A stretch of DNA of 41,733 bases from an uncultured Eubacteriales bacterium (lineage in GTDB: Bacteria; Bacillota; Clostridia; Oscillospirales; CAG-272): contig CAKRMZ010000009.1 in assembly GCA_934365155.1 (NCBI GenBank), positions 1 through 41,733 of the forward strand. Reading direction: 5' to 3'. Both the position numbers and the translations under genes were made by a program. Each line of letters begins with the position of its first letter. Positions within the stretch are counted from its first letter, which is position 1. Shown in pieces: positions 30,391-39,352 of this stretch. Below the pieces are notes generated by a model, which was given only the letters and a program-made list of their open reading frames with translations, searched no databases and was not told where the DNA came from.

Positions 30391-30414
30391 ATGCTGCATA
30401 GGACAATTTGTCAA
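30386..30414 (-). promoter_or_regulatory. Promoter of TetR module 3
   Basis: TTGACA (30414-30409) and TATAAT (30391-30386) are separated by 17 bp on the minus strand. The operator begins at the -10 box. Confidence 0.78.
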
Positions 30415-30536
30415 GAACTATTCTTGATTACCGCAAAAAAATGTTATTGCCCGGATACTGCTCTACAGCTGACACCCGATACACTTTGAAGCGGAATAAA
30501 ACGGAAGAAATCGTGAATATATTGTATTTCGGGAAG

Positions 30537-30565
30537 TTGTAAACGGAATAAAATTGTGATATAAT
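30537..30565 (+). promoter_or_regulatory. Promoter of the SPFH/TPM operon
   Basis: TTGTAA (30537-30542) and TATAAT (30560-30565) have a 17 bp spacer, about 115 bp before the first gene. Between this promoter and the minus-strand TetR promoter (30415-30536) no gene or clear element is seen. Confidence 0.65.
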
Positions 30566-30679
30566 CATTACAGTAAAGATATTAAAATCAGAGACAGCTT
30601 GGAAGCGGACAAAACCGAGAGCGGAAGAGGCGACCGATATGCAGAGCATTTTAGTCAAATCGGAAAGACGGGTAATGAT

Positions 30680-30958
30680 ATGCGTAGAATACAACGGAGC
30701 GGCAATTTTTTCTTTTGCTTGCTCATCAATATGTTAATGAACCCTGAGGGATTCATTCTTGCCGCGGTTCTGCTTGTTTTGCATTTTGTGCTCGGTTTGT
30801 CTCTTTGGTGGACCTATGCGGCACTCGGATTGTGGATTTTTTGGCTGATTATTCGGATGTGCCTTATCGGCTGGGCAGTGCGATGCGGCAGTGTTCCCGA
30901 TCCCAAAAAAGAGAATAAGAATCCGTATTCGGTTGGGAAAATACAAAAAAAGCAATAA
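30680..30958 (+). CDS. Small membrane protein, first gene of the SPFH operon
   Basis: The 92-residue protein reads MRRIQRSGNFFFCLLINMLM at the start, then two strongly hydrophobic segments (FILAAVLLVLHFVLGLSLWW and a second beginning ALGLWIFWLIIRM), and a polar tail with PDPKKENKNPYSVGK. No named family was recognised. The start at 30680 has GGAAAG upstream; an upstream ATG at 30599 has no ribosome binding site. It lies 63 bp before the SPFH gene, with a short hairpin between them, and is probably co-transcribed. Confidence 0.6.
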   Translation: MRRIQRSGNFFFCLLINMLMNPEGFILAAVLLVLHFVLGLSLWWTYAALGLWIFWLIIRMCLIGWAVRCGSVPDPKKENKNPYSVGKIQKKQ

Positions 30959-30960
30959 AT

Positions 30961-30979
30961 CTCCGGAATGATTCCGGAG
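30961..30979 (+). promoter_or_regulatory. Short hairpin between the small membrane protein and the SPFH gene
   Basis: CTCCGGAA and TTCCGGAG form an 8 bp stem around TGA. It is not followed by a U-tract, so it is at most a partial terminator or an mRNA stability element. Confidence 0.4.
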
Positions 30980-31021
30980 TAATATAAAACAAAATATTTT
31001 TACTTGGAAGGAGTCTGTATT

Positions 31022-32350
31022 ATGGGATTAATAAAAGCTGGGATCGGTGCGTTGGGCGGCACATTGGCGGATCAATGGAAAGAGTTTTTCTACTGCGAAT
31101 CCATGCCGAAAGAGGTGCTTGTCACCAAAGGGCAAAAACGGATCAGCGGACGATCCTCCAACACCAAGGGGAACGATAATATCATTACAAACGGTTCCGG
31201 CATTGCCGTAGCTGACGGTCAGTGCATGATCATTGTGGAGCAAGGCAAGGTCGTGGAGGTTTGCGCCGAACCCGGCGAGTTTACATATGATGCTTCCACC
31301 GAGCCGTCCATATTTTCCGGCAGCCTCGGAAACAGCATTAAGGAGACGTTTAAGACAATCGGTAAACGCTTTACCTACGGCGGCGATACCGGTAAGGATC
31401 AGCGAGTCTATTACTTCAACACCAAGGAACTCATCGACAACAAATTCGGTACGCCGAATCCCATTCCCTTCCGAGTAGTCGACTCGAAGATCGGATTGGA
31501 TGTGGATGTATCGGTACGGTGCTCGGGTGTATATTCATATAAGATTGCCGACCCGCTGCTGTTTTACACCAATGTGTGCGGCAATGTAGAAAGAGAGTAT
31601 ACCCGGGATGAACTGGACAGTCAACTCAAGACCGAATTTATCAGCGCATTGCAGCCGGCATTCGGAAAGCTTTCCGATTTGGAGATGCGGCCGAACCAGA
31701 TTGTCAGCCACAATACAGAGCTTGAAGAAGCTATGAACACGGCGCTTTCGGCAAAATGGGGCGAGCTGCGCGGTCTTAAGGTAGTGAGCATTGCGCTCGG
31801 CTCAGTCACATTGCCGGACGAAGATGCCGAAATGATCAAGCAGGCACAGCGCACGGCGATCATGCGAGATCCGACGATGGCTGCGGCGACATTGGTTGGT
31901 GCACAGGCAGACGCGATGAAGGCGGCTGCTGCAAACGAAAACGGTGCCATGACCGGCTTTATGGGTATGGGTATGGCGATGAATGCCGGCGGCGGAATGA
32001 ACGCGCAGAATCTGTTTGCTATGGGACAGCAGCAACAGCAACAGGCACAGCAGAGTGCAGCTGCGGTAGCACCGGCGGCAGAGACTTGGAGATGTGCATG
32101 CGGTACGACGGCAAGCGGGAAATTCTGTCCGGAGTGTGGTGCACCGAAGCCTGCCGGCAATGATGGATGGACCTGTTCCTGCGGTGCAGTGAACAAAGGA
32201 AAGTTCTGCCAGAACTGCGGCGCAAAGAAACCGGCAGGGGTACCGCAGTACCGCTGCGACAAGTGCGGTTGGGAGCCGGAGGATCCGAAGAACCCCCCGA
32301 AGTTCTGCCCGGAATGCGGCGATCCCTTTGATGAAAAGGATCAAAAATAA
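31022..32350 (+). CDS. SPFH domain protein with C-terminal zinc ribbons (YdjI-like)
   Basis: The 442-residue protein has an SPFH (virion core/band 7-like) domain over about residues 40-270, starting near ALGGTLADQWKEFFYCESMP. A Gly/Met-rich and Gln-rich linker (QQQQQQAQQ, about residues 337-345) follows, then three zinc-ribbon units: CACG..CPEC, CSCG..CQNC and CDKC..CPEC. This is the arrangement of B. subtilis YdjI, which helps bring PspA to the membrane. The ATG at 31022 follows GGAAGGAG; a start at 31004 is less well placed. It is followed by two more YdjG/YdjH-like genes. The linker contains a run of Met-Gly repeats, FMGMGMAMNAGGGMN. Confidence 0.87.
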   Translation: MGLIKAGIGALGGTLADQWKEFFYCESMPKEVLVTKGQKRISGRSSNTKGNDNIITNGSGIAVADGQCMIIVEQGKVVEVCAEPGEFTYDASTEPSIFSGSLGNSIKETFKTIGKRFTYGGDTGKDQRVYYFNTKELIDNKFGTPNPIPFRVVDSKIGLDVDVSVRCSGVYSYKIADPLLFYTNVCGNVEREYTRDELDSQLKTEFISALQPAFGKLSDLEMRPNQIVSHNTELEEAMNTALSAKWGELRGLKVVSIALGSVTLPDEDAEMIKQAQRTAIMRDPTMAAATLVGAQADAMKAAAANENGAMTGFMGMGMAMNAGGGMNAQNLFAMGQQQQQQAQQSAAAVAPAAETWRCACGTTASGKFCPECGAPKPAGNDGWTCSCGAVNKGKFCQNCGAKKPAGVPQYRCDKCGWEPEDPKNPPKFCPECGDPFDEKDQK

Positions 32351-32474
32351 TATTTGTGTTTTGCGAGAAAGGCGGCGAATACGACTTTCTCGCAAAACTA
32401 TAAAGATATGATATTTGAAATCCGGTTTGTCAAAGCGGCGAACTGCGATTGATGCGATTGAAAGGAGATTTTTG

Positions 32475-33569
32475 ATGCAAACTTTGCAGGAATATAAATG
32501 CCCCTGCTGCGGCGGTGCTATCAGCTTTGACAGCACGCTTCAAAAAATGAAGTGTCCCTTCTGTGACACGGAATTTGAGGTAGAGACACTCAAGAAATAC
32601 GATGCTGAGCTGCAAGAAGAGCAGACTGATAATATGGAGTGGGAGACCTCGGCAGGCGGTGACTGGCAAGAGGGAGAGACGGACGGTCTCCGTTCTTATA
32701 TCTGCAAATCCTGCGGCGGCGAAATCGTGGGCGATGCAAACACGGCGGCAACCTCTTGCCCTTTCTGCGGAAACCCCGTTGTAATGATGGGTCAGTTCAC
32801 GGGTGCACTGAAACCCGACCTTATAATCCCGTTCAAGCTGGATAAGAAGGCGGCAAAGGCAGGGCTTTTGAAGCATCTGACCGGAAAAAGATTGCTGCCG
32901 AAGATCTTCAAGGATCAGAACCACATTGACGAAATTAAAGGCGTGTATGTACCGTTTTGGCTGTTCGATACCGATGTGGATGCGCAGGTGCGGTATCGTG
33001 CAACCAATATGCGAACATGGAGCGACAGCAACTATAACTACACCGAAACCAGCCATTTTCTGGTGCACCGCGGCGGCAGCGTGGGCTTTGAGCATGTGCC
33101 GGTGGACGGCTCATCCAAGATGGCAGATGATTTAATGGAATCCATTGAACCCTATGATTTCTCCGATGCCGTAGATTTTCAAACGGCATATCTTGCCGGA
33201 TATCTTGCAGACAAATACGATGTAACTGCCGAACAGAGCATTGACCGTGCCAACGAGCGTGTAAAGCGTTCCACGGAGGAGGCTTTTGCCGCTACCGTAC
33301 AGGGATACGGCACGGTTCGCACCGAAAACAGCAGTGTCCGATTCCACGGCGGCAAGGCAAAATATGCACTCTACCCGGTATGGATTTTGAATACCACATG
33401 GAACGGCAACAAATACACCTTCGCCATGAACGGCCAGACAGGAAAATTCGTGGGTGACCTGCCGGTAGATAAAGCAGCGGCGTTTCGGTGGACGCTTGGC
33501 TTAACTGCAGCATTCAGCGTCGCATCCTACGGTGTGATTTTACTTTTGCATCTTATTGGCATATTGTAA
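32475..33569 (+). CDS. TFIIB-type zinc-ribbon membrane protein (YdjG-like)
   Basis: The 364-residue protein has two zinc ribbons at the N-terminus, with CxxC pairs at residues 9/12 and 27/30 and at 77/80 and 95/98. The middle region is beta-rich, starting ALKPDLIIPFKLDKKAAKAG, and the last 20 residues are a hydrophobic segment (SVASYGVILLLHLIGIL). This matches TFIIB-type zinc-ribbon proteins like YdjG. The start at 32475 follows AAAGGAG. The TPM gene follows after 11 bp. It probably anchors the SPFH partner at the membrane; that is inference from the Bacillus model. Confidence 0.82.
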   Translation: MQTLQEYKCPCCGGAISFDSTLQKMKCPFCDTEFEVETLKKYDAELQEEQTDNMEWETSAGGDWQEGETDGLRSYICKSCGGEIVGDANTAATSCPFCGNPVVMMGQFTGALKPDLIIPFKLDKKAAKAGLLKHLTGKRLLPKIFKDQNHIDEIKGVYVPFWLFDTDVDAQVRYRATNMRTWSDSNYNYTETSHFLVHRGGSVGFEHVPVDGSSKMADDLMESIEPYDFSDAVDFQTAYLAGYLADKYDVTAEQSIDRANERVKRSTEEAFAATVQGYGTVRTENSSVRFHGGKAKYALYPVWILNTTWNGNKYTFAMNGQTGKFVGDLPVDKAAAFRWTLGLTAAFSVASYGVILLLHLIGIL

Positions 33570-33580
33570 GGAGTGGCACA

Positions 33581-34399
33581 ATGAAAAAGAAATTATCGAC
33601 ACTCTTATTTGTTTTTATCCTTTGTGTCGGAATGATGGTGCCGGCTTTTGCCGAGTCACTCAGTGATATCGAAAATCTTGATGGTTTACGCGTGCTTGAT
33701 ACGGCAAATCTGCTATCCGACAGTGAGGCCGATGAGCTGAATGAAAAAATCATTGAAATCCGCGATCGCCATCAGTTTGATATTGTTATTTATACGACTG
33801 ATGAACCTTTGGAAACAACTCCGCAAGAATATGCGGACGATATTTACGACGCTTGGCAATTCGGCTGCGGGAACGACCGAGACGGGGTTTTACTGCTTAT
33901 CAGTATGGATGACCGTGATTGGTATATTTCCACCTGCGGCTTTGGCATCACGGCCTTTACCGAAGCGGGAATCGAGTATATCGGAGAGCAAATAACACCT
34001 GATTTGTCGGACGGTAACTATGCGGCGGCTTTCAATGCTTTTGCGGATCTGTGTGATGATTTTGTTACACAGGCGAAGTCCGGGAGCCCCTATGATATAA
34101 ATACGCTTCCGCGGGAACCTTTGTCTGCAGTTTATATTCCCGTTTCAATTGCAATCGGCTTTATTCTGGCACTGATAGGGGTGGGCGGAATGAAAGCGAA
34201 GCTTAAAACGGTACGCCGTCAATCCGCGGCCGACAGCTATATGAAAGGCGGTAGCCTGAATATTACCGAAAGCCGGGATCTGTTCTTATACAGCACCATT
34301 ACCCAAACGGCAAGGCCGAAGGAAAGCAGCTCAGGCGGAAGCGGTACACATACATCCTCCTCCGGCACAACGCACGGCGGCGGTGGCGGCAAATTTTAA
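33581..34399 (+). CDS. TPM domain-containing membrane protein (YdjH/YgcG-like)
   Basis: The 272-residue protein starts with a signal peptide (MKKKLSTLLFVFILCVGMMV, cleavage probably after AFA at residue 24). The TPM domain covers about residues 35-165, with VLDTANLLSDSEADELNEKI and GNDRDGVLLLISMDDRDWYI. A transmembrane helix follows (around residues 187-207), then a cytoplasmic tail rich in Ser and Gly that ends in GGGGGKF, typical of the family. It is the third gene of the YdjG-H-I-like set and is followed by a strong terminator. Confidence 0.87.
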   Translation: MKKKLSTLLFVFILCVGMMVPAFAESLSDIENLDGLRVLDTANLLSDSEADELNEKIIEIRDRHQFDIVIYTTDEPLETTPQEYADDIYDAWQFGCGNDRDGVLLLISMDDRDWYISTCGFGITAFTEAGIEYIGEQITPDLSDGNYAAAFNAFADLCDDFVTQAKSGSPYDINTLPREPLSAVYIPVSIAIGFILALIGVGGMKAKLKTVRRQSAADSYMKGGSLNITESRDLFLYSTITQTARPKESSSGGSGTHTSSSGTTHGGGGGKF

Positions 34400-34531
34400 T
34401 GTCGCACTGAAAAAGCGTAGTCTTATGAAAAAACTTTCATTTTCCGACCGGCGTTTTATTTTGAATCCGGCAATGGATGATGTTTTTCATCAAGCATATC
34501 GGTGACCTTTAAATCAGATATTGATGAAATG

Positions 34532-34567
34532 AGCCCGTGTATCAGACAAGTGTTTGATACACGGGCT
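34532..34567 (+). terminator. Rho-independent terminator of the SPFH/TPM operon
   Basis: AGCCCGTGTATCA and TGATACACGGGCT form a 13 bp stem around a 10-nt loop, followed by six T residues. The gap before it, 34400-34531, has no gene. Confidence 0.85.
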
Positions 34568-34683
34568 TTTTTGTTCAAAATTGTATTTTTGATTTTGGTT
34601 TTTGGAATTAAGGTTTTATCGGACTTCTGCACTGACAGCGCATGTCGGTTGTTTTTTGAATACCGTTATTCCGATAATTTAAT

Positions 34684-36273
34684 TTATAATTCTTCAAAAC
34701 GCTTTGTACCTCTGCTCTTTAACCACAATCCCAGCAGGATGTCGAGAACAACGGTTAAAACAGAACAAAGGATTATATATAAATGGTTGTTGGCTTGATA
34801 GTCGAAGACCAGTGCAAAGCCCAATGCGATAATATAGGCCCAATTCAGCAGAAATGCTAAGAATATACCGATCCCCTGTTTAACGGCTGCCGCTTCGGAT
34901 GTCCAGTTTAGATTCGGCCTTTTCAGATTAATGATCAGTCCGGTTTCCGCACTGAAAATACAGACGGCAAGCGGTAAAAGGAAGAGAAAAATCATGTTTG
35001 TGAGCGTGGGCCGGATGACGATCGCCATACATAAACTGCATAAAAGTGCCGGAATTGCGGTTAAAAGTATATGCAAACTCAGCTTTGCCTTAAAAACTTT
35101 CCATGTGGAAACCGGAAGCGATTGGATTAACCACAGGCTTTTTCCCTCCATAGATATTGTCGGCGCGGTAATATTATTCATCGAGGCTAATAAGCAGATA
35201 CTTACGATGGCAATCGGAGGGAGCACTGATTGCGGAAGCTCCAGCATCGTGCACAGATTCCGAATCCATTCGCCTTTGATTAAGACGGCAACGGAGGATA
35301 TAATCAGTAGCAGGGTGCCTAAGGAGCAGTTTAAGATATAAACCGGACTGGAAAGAAAACGGCTCATTTCCCGTCCGAGCAAGGCAGCGCGGATGCTTTT
35401 GGGTTTTTGTTTTCTGGCTTTATAAGGTGTTTTTGCTGTCTTTTCGGGTTCCAATGCAATCTTTAAAAAGCTTCGGGATAAAATTCGATAGACGAGCAAG
35501 AACAGAATCAGCATCGCGGCGGCAAAAATAGCCATGCTGGGAATATCTCCGATTGCGGCTTTACCCATTAGATATAAAGGATATCCGAAGTTTTTGATTT
35601 GTGTAGCAATGCGGTCACTGTTTTCGATAATCAGCGTGATTGATTCACTGGCTTTGAAGTAGATGTAGTAATAGACCGCTAAAAAGATCAGAGAAACAAG
35701 AACGGTAATTAAACTTTTATTTTTCAGTTTGGCGCTGATTTTTGCTACAACCCAACCGAGAATGCATGAAAGAATCAAAACCAAAAACGACAGCAGGAGC
35801 GCAAAAAGAATCGGACAGATGATATTGCTTATTTGTAATGTTGCTGTCTGATAAAAGACAATTACTGCAGGCACGATTACCACACCGCTGTATAAAAGTC
35901 CCATTAAGTATACGCCGGTCAGACGGACAAAAATAATGCACGAAACCGGAATCGGCATAGAGAGAAGCAAATCATTATCCTTTGCATTGTAGAGGCTGGA
36001 GTATGTATTAAACACGCTGCCGAATATGCCGAGTATAAAAGCGACCATTCCCATCAGACAGAAATAAAGCCATGATTTTTCCATAGTAATCAAAGGACTC
36101 AGCATTTTTGCGGCAACGTAAAAAATCCCGCCGATAAAAACAATCATAAGAAGAGCAAACAGGATAATATAAGCAATCGATGCAAATGCAGATCTTACTT
36201 TGCCGGTTTTACTGTTTTGGAAAAAACTGCGATTTAGCTCCAAAAGCTGTTTTTTCAGAAGCGCTTTCAGCAT
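34684..36273 (-). CDS. ABC transporter permease, ABC-2 exporter type
   Basis: The 529-residue protein has about twelve hydrophobic segments. The N-terminal part starts MLKALLKKQLLELNRSFFQN. A cytoplasmic Lys-rich loop in the middle (KTAKTPYKARKQKPKS) is followed by LGREMSRFLSSPVYILNCSL. This architecture is that of the large permeases paired with a single ATPase in Bacillota exporters. The start codon overlaps the ATPase stop by 7 bp, so the two make a unit. The substrate is unknown. Confidence 0.8.
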   Translation of the reverse strand: MLKALLKKQLLELNRSFFQNSKTGKVRSAFASIAYIILFALLMIVFIGGIFYVAAKMLSPLITMEKSWLYFCLMGMVAFILGIFGSVFNTYSSLYNAKDNDLLLSMPIPVSCIIFVRLTGVYLMGLLYSGVVIVPAVIVFYQTATLQISNIICPILFALLLSFLVLILSCILGWVVAKISAKLKNKSLITVLVSLIFLAVYYYIYFKASESITLIIENSDRIATQIKNFGYPLYLMGKAAIGDIPSMAIFAAAMLILFLLVYRILSRSFLKIALEPEKTAKTPYKARKQKPKSIRAALLGREMSRFLSSPVYILNCSLGTLLLIISSVAVLIKGEWIRNLCTMLELPQSVLPPIAIVSICLLASMNNITAPTISMEGKSLWLIQSLPVSTWKVFKAKLSLHILLTAIPALLCSLCMAIVIRPTLTNMIFLFLLPLAVCIFSAETGLIINLKRPNLNWTSEAAAVKQGIGIFLAFLLNWAYIIALGFALVFDYQANNHLYIILCSVLTVVLDILLGLWLKSRGTKRFEEL

Positions 36274-36980
36274 GATTTTTCCTCCAACCCTAAGAATACT
36301 TCTTCAAGGCTTTCGTCTCCTTTGACTTCCTCCATGGTACCAAAGCGAATCAGTTTTCCGTCTTTGATAATGGCAACCTTATCGCAGAGCTTTTCGGCAA
36401 CCTCCAGTACGTGTGTCGAAAAGAAGATGGCGCCGCCCTGATCGCAATGTTCTCGCATGATTGCCTTGAGAAGATGGGATGCTTTGGGATCCAACCCAAC
36501 AAAGGGCTCATCCATAATAATCAGCTTAGGAGCGTGAATCCATGCGGAAATAACGGCTAATTTCTGTTTCATTCCGTGCGAGTATGAAGAAATAGGCTGT
36601 GCCAAATGAGGAGTCAGCTCCAATAAATCGGCGTATTTTTGAATTCGTTCCTGCCGGTTTTCTGCACTGACTTCAAAAATATCCGCAATAAACTGGAGAT
36701 ATTTTATACCGCTCATATACTCATATAAATCCGGATTATCCGGGATATAGGCAATTTGTTTTTTGCATCCGATGGGATCTGCCTTTAGAGAAATTCCGTT
36801 TATGGTAATTTCACCGTTATCAAAGGGTAAAATTCCCGCTACGGATTTCAGAGTGGTTGTTTTGCCGGCTCCGTTATGACCGATAAATCCGTAAATTTCT
36901 CCGCTTGCAATATGAAGTGATAAATCGTCCACTGCTTTTTTATCACCGTAAGTTTTGGTTAAATGCGAAATGTCTAACAT
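36267..36980 (-). CDS. ABC transporter ATP-binding protein (partner of the 34684 permease)
   Basis: The 237-residue ATPase has Walker A GHNGAGKTT (residues 34-42), the signature YSHGMKQKL (133-141, with His in place of the usual Gly-Gly), and Walker B LIIMDE (153-158). This SHGMKQ signature is common among ABC-2 exporters of the YhaQ/EcsA kind. It overlaps the permease gene by 7 bp. An 89 bp gap separates it from the preceding permease. Confidence 0.92.
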   Translation of the reverse strand: MLDISHLTKTYGDKKAVDDLSLHIASGEIYGFIGHNGAGKTTTLKSVAGILPFDNGEITINGISLKADPIGCKKQIAYIPDNPDLYEYMSGIKYLQFIADIFEVSAENRQERIQKYADLLELTPHLAQPISSYSHGMKQKLAVISAWIHAPKLIIMDEPFVGLDPKASHLLKAIMREHCDQGGAIFFSTHVLEVAEKLCDKVAIIKDGKLIRFGTMEEVKGDESLEEVFLGLEEKSC

Positions 36981-37069
36981 AATAATTGCAACTCCGTTTT
37001 TTGTATTTTAATAAAATGGACCAAGGGTGTTTTGCTGTAAGTTGATGGTATCTGCGGCTAAAAAACTGT

Positions 37070-37966
37070 TTATCTGTTTTTTTTACACAGAGTATTCAGT
37101 AATATATAAATACCGATTAATGCGATGATGGATAAAAGCAGAATGAAAAACATCGTACTTATTTCTACTTTATTACTGAAAAAATAGAGATTGCAGTCGA
37201 TAGAATCTTTGATTTTTTCTACGACCTCTGCCGGAAATCCGACCCGACTCATTTCCGAAAATACACCGCGCAGGGCATGATTGCGGAGGAGACTGGTTCC
37301 GTAAGTGCCCGGGAGAAAAGAGAGCACCTTTTGCAGGCCGTCTCCGAATTGGGAAATCGGCATATACGCACCGCAAATAAAACCGTATCCGGCGCTTACT
37401 ACGGTGCCTACGGCAGAAATTTGCCCTTGAGAACTTAAGAAAAAATTGATAATGCTGGAAAGGGCGGTACCGAATAGGACCAGTAAAAACACATCGAGTA
37501 AAATCAGCAAAACATCACTCAAAGATAAATACCACCCGACGCGGGAAAGGTAAACAAAACAGATTCCGGTTGCAAAAAAGCACACAATCAGTGTGGAAAT
37601 CAAAGTGGAAAAATAATAACTGAGCGCCAAAACGGATTTTTTAACCGGTGATACTAAAATATCACCGCGTGTACCGTGGGCTTTATCCTGTACCATGGTC
37701 ATATTGCAGCAAAAAGCTACGGTGACGCAACTGACTGCCAAAAGGGAGGAAAAAAGCTCGCCGCCGACTGTAGCGTCAATCAGACGGTCTGAAATTTGCA
37801 CAGAGTCCGGCAATGATGCAGTGAAGCTGTCACGGTAGACATTGGCGAGAAATGTTGCATAGAGAACCAATAAAATCAGCGGCGTGATCAGTGATGTAAA
37901 AAACATGGCTTTGTCTTTGAAAAACAGCTTGCTGTTGCGCTTGATTAAATTCCAAAGTCCTATCAT
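37070..37966 (-). CDS. ABC-2 type transporter permease
   Basis: The 298-residue protein has six hydrophobic segments, starting MIGLWNLIKRNSKLFFKDKAM, with the family-typical segment DKAHGTRGDILVSPV between segments two and three, and GTYGTSLLRNHALRG before the last one. This is a drug or polyketide exporter-type permease (DrrB/YhgE-like). The start overlaps the ATPase stop by 4 bp. The substrate is unknown. Confidence 0.85.
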   Translation of the reverse strand: MIGLWNLIKRNSKLFFKDKAMFFTSLITPLILLVLYATFLANVYRDSFTASLPDSVQISDRLIDATVGGELFSSLLAVSCVTVAFCCNMTMVQDKAHGTRGDILVSPVKKSVLALSYYFSTLISTLIVCFFATGICFVYLSRVGWYLSLSDVLLILLDVFLLVLFGTALSSIINFFLSSQGQISAVGTVVSAGYGFICGAYMPISQFGDGLQKVLSFLPGTYGTSLLRNHALRGVFSEMSRVGFPAEVVEKIKDSIDCNLYFFSNKVEISTMFFILLLSIIALIGIYILLNTLCKKNR

Positions 37967-38877
37967 CCTTCGATCCCCCTTGTCAGATTTTTGCCTGTGA
38001 CGGAAAGAAACACATCGTCCATTTTTCCCTTTGTAATTTCATAGTCCGTAAACAGTTCCGGATGCTTCAGAATCAGCTCAGTCGCTGCGGCGGTATTCGG
38101 AACCGATACGCGGATGGCATCACGGATTGTTTCGTAGGGGAAAGCAAGCATATCTGCCTGAGCTGCCGTCAAGCCGTATAAGGTAATGAAATCACCGGTA
38201 TATTTGTTCTTTAGCGCAAGCGGAGTGCCTTCGGCTGCAATTTTTCCGCTGTCAAGGATTACGACATAGTCGGCATCTGACGCCTCTTCCATATAGTGTG
38301 TGGTAAGAAAAACCGTCAAGTGCTCATTTTTTCTGAGATCGGTAATGACGTTCCAAAGCAGCTTGCGGGTCTGAGGATCAAGGCCGGTGGTCGGTTCATC
38401 CAAAATGAGAATTTCCGGCTTGTGAAGCAATGCGCGCGCGATATCGATTCGGCGTCGCTGTCCGCCGGAAAGTTTTGCCACCGGTCGGTTTAAAAATGTT
38501 TTAAAATCGAGCATCTCAGAAAGTTCCGCCAAGCGCTCTTTAAATGCTTTACCGTTGATTCCGTAAAGGGCTGCGCGGCTTTGAAGATTATCTTTGACCG
38601 ACAGTGCCTGATCCAACACGGAATTTTGAAATACAACCCCCAATTTGCGGGCAATCCAATTCATGCCGCTGTCGATGTTTTGCCCACAGATATGAATGCT
38701 GCCGCTGTCCTTGGATAATTGTCCGCACAGAATTGAGATCGTTGTTGATTTGCCGGCACCGTTTACACCGAGAAAAGCAAACAATTCTCCCGGACGTACA
38801 TGCAGGGATAAATCCTGCACCGCGTGGATTGTACCAAATGATTTGTTTAAGTGTTCAATTTCAATGATGTGTTTCAT
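37963..38877 (-). CDS. ABC transporter ATP-binding protein (DrrA-type)
   Basis: The 304-residue ATPase has Walker A GVNGAGKST (residues 37-45), the signature LSGGQ (136-140), and Walker B ILILDE (156-161). The C-terminal extension of about 80 residues is typical of DrrA-like drug exporter ATPases. The ATG at 38877 follows GGAG with 8 nt spacing; a longer frame to 38922 lacks a ribosome binding site. It is followed by its permease with a 4 bp overlap and preceded by pspC. Confidence 0.92.
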   Translation of the reverse strand: MKHIIEIEHLNKSFGTIHAVQDLSLHVRPGELFAFLGVNGAGKSTTISILCGQLSKDSGSIHICGQNIDSGMNWIARKLGVVFQNSVLDQALSVKDNLQSRAALYGINGKAFKERLAELSEMLDFKTFLNRPVAKLSGGQRRRIDIARALLHKPEILILDEPTTGLDPQTRKLLWNVITDLRKNEHLTVFLTTHYMEEASDADYVVILDSGKIAAEGTPLALKNKYTGDFITLYGLTAAQADMLAFPYETIRDAIRVSVPNTAAATELILKHPELFTDYEITKGKMDDVFLSVTGKNLTRGIEG

Positions 38878-38915
38878 GAGGTAAACTCCATAAAAAATAT
38901 TTGATCGGTAATTTG

Positions 38916-38946
38916 CACTCAAAACCGGGTTTGCTTGTTTTGAGTG
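38916..38946 (-). repeat. Inverted repeat between pspC and the ABC ATPase gene
   Basis: CACTCAAAAC (38916-38925) and GTTTTGAGTG (38937-38946) are perfect 10 bp arms around an 11-nt loop. No U-tract follows directly. It could be an operator, a weak terminator or a processing site that lowers ABC expression relative to pspC. Confidence 0.45.
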
Positions 38947-38977
38947 TTAACGGAAGTATTTGCGCGAATAAAGGCAA

Positions 38978-39175
38978 TCAATATTCAACATCCGATTTAT
39001 TCGGCATGATAATCGCAGCAACGATATAAGCGATGAGTCCGCATCCGAAGCATAGCGAAAACAAGACCCAAGCTAAACGGACAATGGTAGGGTCAATGTT
39101 AAAATATTCGGCAATTCCGCCGCAAACGCCGGCCAGCTTTTTGCCTTCTTCTATTTTATAAAGTTTCTTTTGCAT
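38978..39175 (-). CDS. PspC domain-containing protein
   Basis: The 65-residue protein starts MQKKLYKIEEGKKLAGVCGG and contains the complete PspC domain: the KLAGVCGGIAEYF motif followed by a hydrophobic segment of about 22 residues (LFSLCFGCGLIAYIVAAIIM). PspC proteins take part in membrane-stress sensing. The start at 39175 has CAGGGGG upstream. It heads the minus-strand group with the ABC genes and has a strong promoter. The related SPFH/TPM genes lie about 5 kb away. Confidence 0.88.
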   Translation of the reverse strand: MQKKLYKIEEGKKLAGVCGGIAEYFNIDPTIVRLAWVLFSLCFGCGLIAYIVAAIIMPNKSDVEY

Positions 39176-39275
39176 GATGTGAACCCCCTGTATAATATTG
39201 TTTTTATATTTTTGCGATTTCTGTGACAACGTTTTTTCTCCGCGGTGTTTGAGAAAGATAAACATTTTCACTGAT

Positions 39276-39304
39276 ATTATACTTCGCAGTAAAAACGCTG
39301 TCAA
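39276..39304 (-). promoter_or_regulatory. Promoter of pspC
   Basis: TTGACA (39304-39299) and TATAAT (39281-39276) are 17 bp apart on the minus strand, leaving a leader of about 95 nt before the pspC ATG. Confidence 0.75.
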
Positions 39305-39352
39305 GCAAAGTTTCGAATCTTGTCGAAATCGGCAAAAGCACGGCGCCGGATA

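Noticed and set aside
32025..32050. CAG-rich repeat in the SPFH gene, seen as a possible unstable repeat
   Set aside because: It codes for a Gln-rich linker with mixed CAG/CAA codons and sits in frame between domains; it is a normal low-complexity linker.
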